DNA of 50,313 bases from Lachnospiraceae bacterium. GTDB lineage: Bacteria > Bacillota > Clostridia > Lachnospirales > Lachnospiraceae. Below, piece after piece: positions 42,584-50,313 of this stretch. Position 1 is the first letter of the stretch, and every line of letters starts with the position of its first letter. The stretch lies in NCBI GenBank assembly GCA_017526985.1, contig JAFXQR010000075.1, forward strand, positions 1 to 50,313, written 5' to 3'. The position numbers and the translations under genes are program-made. Below the pieces are notes generated by a model. The model was not told the origin of the DNA, searched no databases, and saw only the letters and a list, made by a program, of their open reading frames with translations.

Positions 42584-43663
42584 TTAAATCACTACCGATT
42601 CCTGTTTGAGTGACTGGTTATGTACCAGACAGATCCGGTCTTTATTCAGAAGAAACATTCGGTAGATAAAGACATCTACCGTTTCTCCGATCTCCACTAT
42701 AGGCTCATTGATGCTGCGAAGGGATGAGATCAGATTGTCGTATAGTTTTACTCTCACTTCCAGATTACTGCCACGAAAGATGATATCCTCAACAACCGCC
42801 TTCTCTGCAGAACTGGTATACTGTACACTCTCTCCTTTTTTAAATACCGCAACAAATTCCGGTCTTAGAATAGCTTCTTCCGCTTCTTCCGCCTTTTCAA
42901 AATACTTAAACCTGTCAAAATTTTTGATCACAGTGGAATTACCAATAAATTTCGCCACAAACGACGAAGCCGGAGAGGAATACAGTTCCTGCGGTGTTCC
43001 GCACTGTTCTACCTTTCCCTGATTGGTAACGATGATCTCATCTGCCACTTCGATTGCTTCATCCTGATCGTGTGTTACAAAAATACTGGTGATCTGCAGC
43101 TTCGTGATCATCTCTTTGAGCCAGGTTCGAAGTTCCAGACGTACCTTTGCATCGATTGCAGCAAAAGGCTCATCCAGCAACAGGATCTGCGGATTGGGTG
43201 CCAGCGCTCTTGCAAAAGCAACTCGTTGCCTCTGGCCTCCGGACAGCTGGCTGGGAAACCTTTTCTCCAGTCCCTCGCAGGAAATCAGTTTCAACAACTC
43301 CGATACCCTCTCACGGATCTCTTTTTCCGGCACTTTTTTTACCCGTAATCCGAATGCAATATTGTCATATACCGTCATATAGCGGAACAACGCATAACTC
43401 TGAAATACAAAACCGATCCCCCGCTCACTCCCCGGAATATTATTTACCCGGTTTCCGGCAATGATGATATCTCCGGAATCCGGCTGTTCCAGACCCGCGA
43501 TCATACGGAGGATCGTTGTTTTTCCGCTCCCGGAAGGTCCGAGAAGTGCCACCAGTTTTCCTTTCGGAATGGCTATGTTCACATCTTTAGAAGCATGGAA
43601 ATTTCCGAAATGCTTATTGATCTCTTTCAGTTCCACATATGCTTCTTCATTTCTGTCACTCAT
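42584..43663 (-). CDS. cysA: Sulfate ABC transporter ATPase CysA
   Basis: 359 residues. The ABC domain has GPSGSGKTT, LSGGQRQRVAFARAL, LLDEPFAAIDAKV and the switch His VTHDQDEA, followed by a C-terminal beta regulatory domain. The sulfate/thiosulfate type is recognised by its neighbours CysT, CysW and Sbp. It powers sulfate uptake and is 12 bases ahead of aprA. Confidence 0.94.
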   Translation of the reverse strand: MSDRNEEAYVELKEINKHFGNFHASKDVNIAIPKGKLVALLGPSGSGKTTILRMIAGLEQPDSGDIIIAGNRVNNIPGSERGIGFVFQSYALFRYMTVYDNIAFGLRVKKVPEKEIRERVSELLKLISCEGLEKRFPSQLSGGQRQRVAFARALAPNPQILLLDEPFAAIDAKVRLELRTWLKEMITKLQITSIFVTHDQDEAIEVADEIIVTNQGKVEQCGTPQELYSSPASSFVAKFIGNSTVIKNFDRFKYFEKAEEAEEAILRPEFVAVFKKGESVQYTSSAEKAVVEDIIFRGSNLEVRVKLYDNLISSLRSINEPIVEIGETVDVFIYRMFLLNKDRICLVHNQSLKQESVVI

Positions 43664-43675
43664 GATTTATCCTCA

Positions 43676-44506
43676 TTATTTTTTGATATCCAGTTCTTTC
43701 TTTCCTTTTTTCTCCAATACCAGCCGCAGGATCAGTATGATGATCGCCATCAACACCAGTATGGAGGATGCCGCAAATGCCCCCGTGAAATCATATCCCT
43801 GATACAGAAGTTCAATATAGAGTGGTAATGTGTTTGTTTTTCCCCGCAGATGCCCTGATAAAACCGATACTGCTCCGAATTCTCCCATAGCCCTGGCAGT
43901 ACACAACACGATACCATACAACAATGCCCATTTGATATGCGGAAATGTCACCTTCCGAAAGATGGTAAAGGTTCCCGCTCCCATGAGTGCTGCTGCTTCT
44001 TCTTCATCCGTTCCCTGCGCCGTAAGTACCGGGATCAGTTCTCTGGATATGAACGGAAAAGTTACAAAGATCGTCGCCAGTACGATTCCGGGTACCGCGA
44101 AAATGATCTGGATCCCCATATCATCCAGGATCGGATACAGATCCGACTGTCGTCCAAAGGTCAGCACATAGATCAATCCGGCGATGATCGGAGAAACCGT
44201 TACCGGGAGATCAATAAATGTGGACAGGATTTTTTTGCCACGAAATGCAAATTTGGTAAGACACCATGCAGCCGAAATACCCAGGATCGTATTTACCGCT
44301 ACCGCCCACAAAGTTGCTTTGATGGTCAGCATTGCCGCTTTTATCGTATATTCATCACTTATCGAAACCAGATATGCCCCTATCCCTTGGCGAAACGCCG
44401 TTGACAGAATGTAGATCAACGGAAGCAATAAAAAGATTGTCAGGAACAGAAAACTGATCACGATCAGTATCCATTTCAATGGTCCGTTATTTTTTCTAAT
44501 CTCCAT
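43676..44506 (-). CDS. cysW: Sulfate ABC transporter permease CysW
   Basis: 276 residues, six membrane helices. The EAA loop reads EEEAAALMGAGTFTIFRKVTFPHIKWALLYG, followed by RAMGEFGAVSVLSGHLRGKTNTLPLYIE, typical of CysW. It forms the channel with CysT. It is 20 bases after cysT and 13 before cysA. Confidence 0.94.
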   Translation of the reverse strand: MEIRKNNGPLKWILIVISFLFLTIFLLLPLIYILSTAFRQGIGAYLVSISDEYTIKAAMLTIKATLWAVAVNTILGISAAWCLTKFAFRGKKILSTFIDLPVTVSPIIAGLIYVLTFGRQSDLYPILDDMGIQIIFAVPGIVLATIFVTFPFISRELIPVLTAQGTDEEEAAALMGAGTFTIFRKVTFPHIKWALLYGIVLCTARAMGEFGAVSVLSGHLRGKTNTLPLYIELLYQGYDFTGAFAASSILVLMAIIILILRLVLEKKGKKELDIKK

Positions 44507-44525
44507 AAGATCGCTCCATTCCGTC

Positions 44526-45356
44526 TTAGCTCTTGCCGTTTACCCTTTTTGCCACACTGCTCTGCAGAAGTGCATTGATCGACAGTATCACAAAAGCGAT
44601 CAATAACATTACCAGCGCGATCGATGTTGCTGCGGAATAATCAAACTCCTGCAGCTGTGCCATGATCAAAAGCGGTGCGATTTCCGTTTCATACGGCGTA
44701 TTACCTGCAATAAAAACAACGCTGCCGTATTCCCCGATACATCTTGCAAACGCAAGCGTAAATCCTGAGATCAGCGCAGGCAGGATTTCCGGAAAGATCA
44801 CCTTTCGAAAACAAGTCTTTCGATCTGCACCGAGCATAAAAGCTGCTTCCTCACACTGAATATCAATCTTCTCCAGTACCGGTTGAACCGATCGGACCAC
44901 AAAAGGTATTCCGATAAAGATCAGTGCGATCGTGATCCCCAGCCTTGTATAGGCGATCCGGATCCCAAATGCATCATAGAAGATCTTTCCTATCCATCCG
45001 TTTGTAGTTGTCATATGCGTAAGCGATATACCGGCAACTGCCGTGGGAAGCGCAAATGGCAGCTCTATGATCCCATCCAGAAAACGCTTGCCGGGAAACT
45101 CGTACCGTACCAGCACCCAGGCCAGGATCAGCCCCATCACCGCATTCACGATCGATGCCACAAACGCAGTTGATATACTTACATAGTATCCGGACAGCAC
45201 CCTCGGCCGGGTCACCGTATACAGAAATTCCGATGGTGAAAGCTTTGCCGCATACACAACCAGCGAACATAGCGGGATCAATACCACCAATGACAGTATC
45301 GTGATCGTCAAGCCAAAGGAAATGCCAAATCCGGGAATAATACTTTTTCGCTTCAT
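44526..45356 (-). CDS. cysT: Sulfate ABC transporter permease CysT (CysU)
   Basis: 276 residues with six helices, the EAA loop (CEEAAFMLGADRKTCFRKVIFPEILPALISG) and the CysT-type ARCIGEYGSVVFIAGNTPYETEIAPLLI. It pairs with CysW in the membrane and lies directly after the sulfate-binding protein gene (12 bases). Confidence 0.95.
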   Translation of the reverse strand: MKRKSIIPGFGISFGLTITILSLVVLIPLCSLVVYAAKLSPSEFLYTVTRPRVLSGYYVSISTAFVASIVNAVMGLILAWVLVRYEFPGKRFLDGIIELPFALPTAVAGISLTHMTTTNGWIGKIFYDAFGIRIAYTRLGITIALIFIGIPFVVRSVQPVLEKIDIQCEEAAFMLGADRKTCFRKVIFPEILPALISGFTLAFARCIGEYGSVVFIAGNTPYETEIAPLLIMAQLQEFDYSAATSIALVMLLIAFVILSINALLQSSVAKRVNGKS

Positions 45357-45368
45357 AATGTTCCTTTA

Positions 45369-46463
45369 TTACTGTTCGTAAATCTGATCAAAATATGCAC
45401 CATCCGCAAAATGCTTTGCTCTCGCATCCGTCCATCCGCCGAAATGATTGATGTCCGTCAAAGTGATATTATCATTGATCCACTTTCCGTCTTCCGGAAT
45501 TTCCGTGATCGTATTGGAATCTGCACTGAATACATATTTCGCATATACATCTTTGTTGCTCGGGCGGTAAAAGTTCTGTGCTTCAATCTCCTGCGCCTCA
45601 TCGGAATAGAGATAATTCAGATACTCGGCAGCGGCATCTGCAGTGTTATGTTTCTTTGCCACTTCATCAACCACCGCAACTGTCGGCTGGCAGAGAATAG
45701 AAACGGATGGAACTACGATCTCATATTCACCCGGATATTCTTTCAGGGAAAGAAAGGCTTCATTTTCCCATGCAAGCAGGACATCTCCCTGCTTATTCTC
45801 CACAAACGATGTCGTAGATCCTCTTGCCCCGGAATCCAGCACAACTACATTGCCGTATAGTTTTTTGATGGATGCAAGGATCTCTTCTTCACTCTGCCCC
45901 TGCTGTTCAAAGAAATACCATGCCGCCAGATAATTCCACATTGCGCCGCCGGAGGTCTTCGGATTCGGTGTGATCACCCCCACATCTTCACGGATCAGAT
46001 CATCCCAGTCATAAATGGATTTCGGATTGCCGGAACGTACCAGGAAAACGATCGTTGATGTATACGGCGAACTGTCCAGCGGAAATTCAGAAGTAAAACC
46101 TTCCTCGATCAGTCCTGCATTGGCTACCACCTGTACATCGCCTTCCAGAGCCAGTGTTACCACATCTGCTTCCAGACCGTTAGCCACTTCCAGTGCCTGT
46201 TTTCCTGAGCCGCCGTGAGACTGCGTCACACTGATCTTCTGTCCGAATGTATCCTCATAGTGCGCCTCAAAAAGGGTATTGTATGCGGCGTATAACTCAC
46301 GGGTAGGATCATAAGATACATTAGTCAATTCAATGACTTCCCCGCTTGTCGTTGCCTCACTGTTCTCCGCTTTCACAACACTTACATTTTCATCTTTTCC
46401 GCAGCCTGCCAGAGACACTGCAAGGACTGCCGTCAGAATACTGCTGATCACTTTCTTTTTCAT
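45369..46463 (-). CDS. sbp: Sulfate-binding lipoprotein Sbp
   Basis: 364 residues. The signal peptide ends in the lipobox LAGC (Cys21). Family motifs are LTNVSYDPTRELYAAYN, SHGGSGKQA (anion-binding loop) and NPKTSGGAMWNYLAAW. It delivers sulfate or thiosulfate to CysTWA. First gene of the 13-gene sulfate assimilation operon; the start is behind AGGAGG. Confidence 0.95.
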   Translation of the reverse strand: MKKKVISSILTAVLAVSLAGCGKDENVSVVKAENSEATTSGEVIELTNVSYDPTRELYAAYNTLFEAHYEDTFGQKISVTQSHGGSGKQALEVANGLEADVVTLALEGDVQVVANAGLIEEGFTSEFPLDSSPYTSTIVFLVRSGNPKSIYDWDDLIREDVGVITPNPKTSGGAMWNYLAAWYFFEQQGQSEEEILASIKKLYGNVVVLDSGARGSTTSFVENKQGDVLLAWENEAFLSLKEYPGEYEIVVPSVSILCQPTVAVVDEVAKKHNTADAAAEYLNYLYSDEAQEIEAQNFYRPSNKDVYAKYVFSADSNTITEIPEDGKWINDNITLTDINHFGGWTDARAKHFADGAYFDQIYEQ

Positions 46464-46599
46464 AGTTTTTTCTCCTCCTGATCTGAACTTATTTGATTGT
46501 ATTTGAATGGAAAATTGTGTACGAGTAATAGAATATCATTTGAAAACACGACTGTATAATACTAACGATTTAGAAAGCTTTATCAAAAACGATGATAAC

Positions 46600-46611
46600 T
46601 GATGATCATCA
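46600..46611. promoter_or_regulatory. Palindrome in the sulfate operon upstream region
   Basis: TGATGATCATCA is a perfect 12-bp palindrome in the 157-base gap between lysR2 and sbp. A weak TTGATA / TATTAT pair with a 19-bp spacer lies just downstream. Poor promoter spacing plus a palindrome fits LysR activation, but no direct evidence is visible. The 17-bp cysteine operator is absent here. Confidence 0.35.
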
Positions 46612-46620
46612 TGATCTGCT

Positions 46621-47544
46621 CTATTTCTGTGCTGCCTTAAAATACTTTTCCAATTCGCGAATATATTCCTCTCCCATCTGACTCACAATACTGTTCTTCT
46701 TTGTCAGATATCCGATCTCCATGATACTGTTCGGATTCTCTTCATCCTCACCAAACGGCACCACAACAAAACCATCCCCATTGAGATCGCTGGATATGAT
46801 CCCGGAACATAGCGTATATCCGTTCAGACCCACCATCAGATTCAGCATGGTGGAACGATCATTCACACGAACGGTTTGCGGATATGTATTTTCACTCAGT
46901 ATTTCTTCTGCCAGATAAAACTCTTCCTCATCCTGCTCAAAGGAAAGACATGGATAAGGTTCCAATTGCTCCATCCGGATCACTTCCTCTTTTGCAAGGG
47001 GATGCTCTCCCCACAGATACACATAGGCCCTGCCCTTTACCAGCGGGTGAAATTCCACCTCATGCTTTTTCATCAGTTTACCGAGTGCTTTCTCATTCCG
47101 GTTGCTGATATATAATACGCCGATCTCACTTCTCAGTTTGCCCACATCCTCGATCACGGCCTTTGTCTTGGTTTCGCGGATTGCAAAATCAAACTGTTTC
47201 ATATCGTAATTCTTTGCCATCTCAACAAATGCCTTGACCGCAAAAGAATAATGCTGTGTGGATACGCCGAATTTTCTCTTATAATCGCCGTCCCCTTCAT
47301 ACTTTTTCATTACCAGATCATAATGCCGGTACAGATTCCGTATATCATCCAGAAACTCCGTTCCCTCCGGAGTCGGAGTGACCCCCTTGTGTGTGCGGAC
47401 AAAAATGGTTATTCCCAGTTCGTTCTCCAATTCCTGAACTGCACTGGTCAGCGTCGGCTGGACAATATAAAGTTTCTCTGATGCTTTATTCATTGAACCG
47501 CATTCTTCTATTGTCAGCACATATAACATCTGTTGAATCGTCAT
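46621..47544 (-). CDS. LysR-family regulator of sulfur/methionine genes (paralogue 2)
   Basis: 307 residues from the ATG at 47544 (AGGGTG upstream), which aligns exactly with the start of the paralogue at 2460. The DNA-binding helix is essentially identical (GSMNKASEKLYIVQPTLTSAVQELE), so the two proteins probably recognise the same sites. Differences concentrate in the effector domain, for example LWGEHPLAKEEVIRMEQ against LWDQHPLAKEKSISMEQ, so they may read different ligands. Its transcript carries a cysteine-rich leader peptide, a terminator and an operator. It is divergent in role from no gene: it points towards the sulfate operon. Confidence 0.9.
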   Translation of the reverse strand: MTIQQMLYVLTIEECGSMNKASEKLYIVQPTLTSAVQELENELGITIFVRTHKGVTPTPEGTEFLDDIRNLYRHYDLVMKKYEGDGDYKRKFGVSTQHYSFAVKAFVEMAKNYDMKQFDFAIRETKTKAVIEDVGKLRSEIGVLYISNRNEKALGKLMKKHEVEFHPLVKGRAYVYLWGEHPLAKEEVIRMEQLEPYPCLSFEQDEEEFYLAEEILSENTYPQTVRVNDRSTMLNLMVGLNGYTLCSGIISSDLNGDGFVVVPFGEDEENPNSIMEIGYLTKKNSIVSQMGEEYIRELEKYFKAAQK

Positions 47545-47585
47545 CCACATCACCCTGCTTTCTTTTCTGATTTCTTTTCCGGTGT

Positions 47586-47612
47586 AAAAAAAGCAGGCAC
47601 CGCTGTGCCCGC
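47586..47612 (-). terminator. Attenuator terminator in the lysR2 leader
   Basis: GCGGGCAC-AGCG-GTGCCTGC (8 bp, one G-U) followed by seven T. A possible antiterminator strand, GTTGTGC at 47648-47654 just after the leader peptide stop, can pair with GCACAGC (47602-47608), the 5' arm plus loop. Confidence 0.8.
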
Positions 47613-47663
47613 TTTTCTAAGGTTTCCTTCCTTTAGCGCCCCAGTACGCACAACACACTTTCC

Positions 47664-47744
47664 CTATGTACTACTGCATCTGCAGATACACATGGCGAAA
47701 CTGATGTTGTTCACTTTTTGGTTTCTGAACGCATTCCGGTACAT
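47664..47744 (-). CDS. Cysteine-rich leader peptide of lysR2
   Basis: 26-codon ORF. The ATG at 47744 is eight bases after GAGGTG (47753-47758). The C-terminal part reads FAMCICRCSST, with cysteines at codons 19, 21 and 23. The stop lies 52 bases before the terminator hairpin. It has the same design as the leader of the metY operon but an unrelated sequence apart from clustered Cys. I infer ribosome-mediated attenuation: low charged Cys-tRNA lets transcription reach lysR2. Confidence 0.7.
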   Translation of the reverse strand: MYRNAFRNQKVNNISFAMCICRCSST

Positions 47745-47767
47745 ATCGAGATCACCTCTTTTATTTA

Positions 47768-47824
47768 CCTATTCATTCAATAGGAATTATGGTGATTATA
47801 TAACATGTCCGTTTCCAAATTCAA
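47768..47824 (-). promoter_or_regulatory. lysR2 promoter with downstream 17-bp operator
   Basis: -35 TTGAAT (47819-47824), 18-bp spacer, -10 TATAAT (47795-47800). The palindrome CCTATTGAATGAATAGG (47768-47784) lies just after the expected transcription start, unlike the other three sites, which cover the -35. A bound repressor here would act on initiation or as a roadblock. Confidence 0.75.
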
Positions 47825-47887
47825 CACCTTGAGTTCTAAATGATTTTGATATGGTATTCCCTATATTGATTGATAACCTTATCCCCT

Positions 47888-48547
47888 CTATCTCTTCCTG
47901 TGATCAAAGTGTGCGGATACCTTTGTTCCGACATTCTGAATGATCTGGAAAATAATGATCAGTAAAAGTACCGTTACCAGCATGATATCGGTTTGCCAGC
48001 GGTAATAGCCGTAGCGTACCGCGATATCTCCCAGGCCGCCGCCGCCGACAGTACCGGACATTGCGGAATATCCCAGCAGCAACCCGGTAGTAATGGTAAA
48101 ACCGGTCATCAGGGAAGTCTTTGCTTCTACCAGCAGTACCTTTGTGATGATCTGAATGTTGTTTGCTCCCATGGCTTTGGCCGCCTCGATGACACCGGCA
48201 TCCACTTCATTCAGTGAGGATTCCACCACACGCGCGATATAGGGCGCTGCGCAGATCACCAGCGGAACGATGGTTGCCGTAGATCCGTAACTCTGTCCCA
48301 CCACCCATCTGGTAAACGGGATCAGCAGGATCAGCAGGATCAGAAACGGAACACTGCGGATGATGTTGCAGATAAAGTCCAGGATATGATAGACCGCGGC
48401 ATTCGGTTTCAGCCCTTTCTTTCCGGTCACACAGAGCAGGATTCCCAAAGGAAGGCCCACTACATAGCCAAGCAATACGGAGCCCAGCGTCATATAAAGC
48501 GTATCTCCGATGCCTTTCCATAACATTTTTATCACCTGTTCATTCAT
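47888..48547 (-). CDS. metI: Methionine ABC transporter permease MetI (copy 2)
   Basis: 219 residues, about five helices, with the EAA loop (IEAAKAMGANNIQIITKVLLVEAKTSLMTG) and the GGGGLGDIAVRYGYYRW end typical of MetI. It is the normal length, without the basic tail of copy 1. It overlaps metN2 by 8 bases. Confidence 0.94.
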   Translation of the reverse strand: MNEQVIKMLWKGIGDTLYMTLGSVLLGYVVGLPLGILLCVTGKKGLKPNAAVYHILDFICNIIRSVPFLILLILLIPFTRWVVGQSYGSTATIVPLVICAAPYIARVVESSLNEVDAGVIEAAKAMGANNIQIITKVLLVEAKTSLMTGFTITTGLLLGYSAMSGTVGGGGLGDIAVRYGYYRWQTDIMLVTVLLLIIIFQIIQNVGTKVSAHFDHRKR

Positions 48548-49553
48548 TTTCGTTCACCTCCGATACCGCCAGGCCGGTTTCTTTTAAATACTCTATGATA
48601 TCATTCTGAAGCTCTTCTCCTTCCGGAAGCCCCAGGATCATCTCTCCCAATGCTTTACCGCTGACGTTTCTGGTATCTGCTCTCAGAATATTGACCGGTA
48701 CTGCAAATTTCAAGATCACATTGGCGATCACCGGCTCGTAGGCGGAATTTTCCAAAAAGACGATACGGATCCTCCGTCCGGTATTCAGGTTCTCTGTCGG
48801 TGTATAACGGATCTCTTTTCCGGAGATCAGTTCCTTTGCTGCATCCGACTTCGGATTTTCAAAGATCTCCCGTACCGGCCCTTCCTCTACCAGACGTCCT
48901 CCGTCGATGATCGCCACCCGTTTGCAGACCTCCGTCACCACTGCCATGGAATGCGTAATGATCACGATGGTGATCCCCAGTTCTTCGTTGATCTCACGCA
49001 GCAGGGCAAGTATGGAAGCCGTGGTCTGCGGATCCAGCGCACTGGTCGCTTCATCACAGAGCAGGATCTGCGGATTGGTTGCCAGCGCTCTTGCGATAGC
49101 TACTCTCTGCTTCTGCCCGCCGGAAAGCTGCGACGGATAGGCTTTTTCCTTCTCCTGCAGCTTTACCAGTTTCAGCAGTTCCTGCGCCCGCACCTTCGCT
49201 TCTTTTTTCTTTACACCGGTGATCTCCAGCGGAAAGCAGATATTATCCAGCACGTTCTTCTGCTCCAGCAGATTAAAATTCTGAAAGATCATTCCGATGC
49301 CGCTGCGCTTCTGACGCAGTTCTTTCTCCGAGAGTTCCGCCAGATCCACACCGTCGATCCGCACACTGCCTTCCGAAGGACGCTCCAGGAAATTAATGGA
49401 CCGAACCAGGGTACTCTTTCCCGCACCGGACATACCGATGATGCCGAAGATATCTCCTTTTTCGATATGCAGGCTTACATTGTTTAATGCTGTGACCGTC
49501 GTTCCGTCCAGGTCAAATTGTTTTGTCAGGTTTTTGATCTCAATCAGGCTCAT
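48540..49553 (-). CDS. metN: Methionine ABC transporter ATPase MetN (copy 2) with NIL domain
   Basis: 337 residues. The ABC domain has GMSGAGKST, LSGGQKQRVAIARAL, ILLCDEATSALD and ITHSMAV. Residues ~260-337 form the NIL domain (RIRIVFLENSAYEPVIANVILKF...), which binds methionine and inhibits transport. This is the complete form, in contrast to copy 1 at 6000. It follows metQ2 after a terminator, so its expression needs readthrough or its own promoter. Confidence 0.95.
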   Translation of the reverse strand: MSLIEIKNLTKQFDLDGTTVTALNNVSLHIEKGDIFGIIGMSGAGKSTLVRSINFLERPSEGSVRIDGVDLAELSEKELRQKRSGIGMIFQNFNLLEQKNVLDNICFPLEITGVKKKEAKVRAQELLKLVKLQEKEKAYPSQLSGGQKQRVAIARALATNPQILLCDEATSALDPQTTASILALLREINEELGITIVIITHSMAVVTEVCKRVAIIDGGRLVEEGPVREIFENPKSDAAKELISGKEIRYTPTENLNTGRRIRIVFLENSAYEPVIANVILKFAVPVNILRADTRNVSGKALGEMILGLPEGEELQNDIIEYLKETGLAVSEVNENE

Positions 49554-49628
49554 ATCATCTTGTCTCCAATATCATCATTTTTTTCACTTTCTTAATCCTG
49601 ATATCGTGCGTATTATGATTAAGAAAAT

Positions 49629-49650
49629 GGAGGGCTTTTGCAAGCCCTCC
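49629..49650 (-). terminator. Hairpin between metQ2 and metN2
   Basis: GGAGGGCTT-GCAA-AAGCCCTCC is a near-perfect stem followed by ATTTTCTT on the minus strand. It likely trims or partly stops transcription after metQ2, giving more binding protein than ATPase and permease, as is common for ABC operons. Confidence 0.75.
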
Positions 49651-49661
49651 GGTTTCTTTAC

Positions 49662-50313
49662 TTACTTCTCGAAGAAGATCACTGCGCCGTCATAAGTATC
49701 TGTTATGAACTGCTTGATCTCATCCGACCGCAATACCGTAACCAGGGCTTTGATCTTATCATCGTTCTCGTGTCCTTCATAAACCGCGATGATGTTTACA
49801 TAGGTCTGTGCTGCTACGGAATCGCTGGACTCGTATGCAATGGAGTCCTTACCTACGGAATAACCAGCCTCCAGTGCATAGTTACCGTTTAATACCACAT
49901 ACTCTACTTCACCGACTACACGTGCTACCTGTGCTGCTTCCAGTTCTACAAACTCGATGTTGTACGGGTTCTCTGCAATATCATTTACGGTCGCGGTAAG
50001 GCCTGCGCCGTCGTTCAGTTTCAGCAGACCATTGTCCTGCAGAAGAAGCAGTGCTCTTGCTTCATTGGTAGTATCATTCGGAACTGCGATACGGTCACCG
50101 TCTGCGATCTCATCCAGGCTCTTCTTGGTACCCGGATAGATACCAAACGGCTCATAGTGGATGTCACCGGCATCTACCAGATGGGTTCCCTGCTCTTCGT
50201 TAAAGCTGTTCAGGTACGGTACGTGCTCCACATAGTTTGCATCAAACTCGCCGGATTCTACCACCAGGTTCGGCTGTACATAATCTTCAAACTCTACGAT
50301 ATCCAGCTCATAA
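49662..50313 (-). CDS. metQ: Methionine-binding protein MetQ (copy 2), 5' end beyond the window
   Basis: The frame is open to the right edge (...ELDIVEFEDYVQPNLVVESGEFDANYVEHVPYLN), so the gene continues outside and the GTG at 50264 is not the start. Motifs DFNFF-like 'DANYVEHVPYL', AGDIHYEPFGIYPG and AVPNDTTNEARALLLLQDNG match NlpA/MetQ proteins. The signal peptide is not visible here. Compared with metQ1, the histidine/tyrosine details of the pocket differ, so the ligands may not be the same. Confidence 0.92.
   Translation of the reverse strand, partial: YELDIVEFEDYVQPNLVVESGEFDANYVEHVPYLNSFNEEQGTHLVDAGDIHYEPFGIYPGTKKSLDEIADGDRIAVPNDTTNEARALLLLQDNGLLKLNDGAGLTATVNDIAENPYNIEFVELEAAQVARVVGEVEYVVLNGNYALEAGYSVGKDSIAYESSDSVAAQTYVNIIAVYEGHENDDKIKALVTVLRSDEIKQFITDTYDGAVIFFEK

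Overview
The window comes from an anaerobic Gram-positive bacterium, most likely a Clostridia member close to Lachnospiraceae. The signs are strong AGGAGG-type ribosome binding sites, lipoprotein-anchored ABC binding proteins, CymR-like and LysR regulators, APS reductase of the AprAB type used beside CysDN, and nitrogenase-like genes in an oxygen-sensitive sulfur context. Apart from one coiled-coil fragment at the left edge, every confident gene lies on the minus strand. The text below therefore follows transcription from high to low coordinates. Almost the whole window is one island for acquiring, storing, carrying and rearranging sulfur.

Right side (50313-33894). A methionine ABC transporter (metQ2 partial, metN2, metI2) is followed by a LysR regulator (lysR2). 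lysR2 has a leader containing a cysteine-rich peptide and an intrinsic terminator. Next comes a 13-gene sulfate assimilation operon: sulfate-binding protein, CysT, CysW, CysA, AprA, AprB, CysD, CysN, a short siroheme sulfite reductase with ferredoxin domain, a FecBCD-type metallo-cofactor/iron transporter, and a siroheme-synthesis dehydrogenase.

Middle (33848-27791). metK and a 48-residue YezD-type gene precede a compact, more A+T-rich nitrogenase-like set (NifH-, NifD- and NifK-like) and an MTA/SAH nucleosidase. The NifD-like half has lost almost all cluster ligands, so the pair retains 3+1 cysteines, as expected for a single [4Fe-4S] cluster and no FeMo-co-like cofactor. I regard this SAM-linked reductase as the best candidate for an undescribed system.

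Encapsulin/sulfur-carrier operon (27716-17473). After cysK, an operon headed by a tRNA-like element encodes a MetY-like sulfhydrylase, a JAMM protease, a carrier-E1-rhodanese fusion with an internal Gly-Gly, a family 2A encapsulin shell, its cysteine desulfurase cargo with a long disordered N-terminus, CysE, a ThiS-like carrier ending GGG-R, its E1, a second JAMM protease and TusA. This resembles the HcyS/HcyF/HcyD protein-thiocarboxylate route joined to an encapsulin sulfur store.

Left side (17415-2445). A second operon, metY-SDR-mccB-mccA-cymR, is preceded by a sigma-A promoter, a 41-codon leader peptide with three consecutive Cys codons, and a terminator with a perfectly complementary antiterminator strand. 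Next is a nitrogenase-like D-K-H-B cluster fused in an operon to a second methionine transporter (metN1, metI1, metQ1), an unknown protein and lysR1. This one resembles methylthio-alkane reductase (MarBHDK), which frees methanethiol from methylthio compounds; MetY could then make methionine from it. The last 2.3 kb hold unrelated genes.

Four promoters share a 17-bp palindrome, CCTATTGAnnnnRTAGG (CCTATTGAATGAATAGG at the fourth), overlapping or following the -35/-10 region. It is probably the operator of the CymR-like repressor encoded here. Two of the four also carry Cys-leader attenuators, so cysteine is probably sensed twice.
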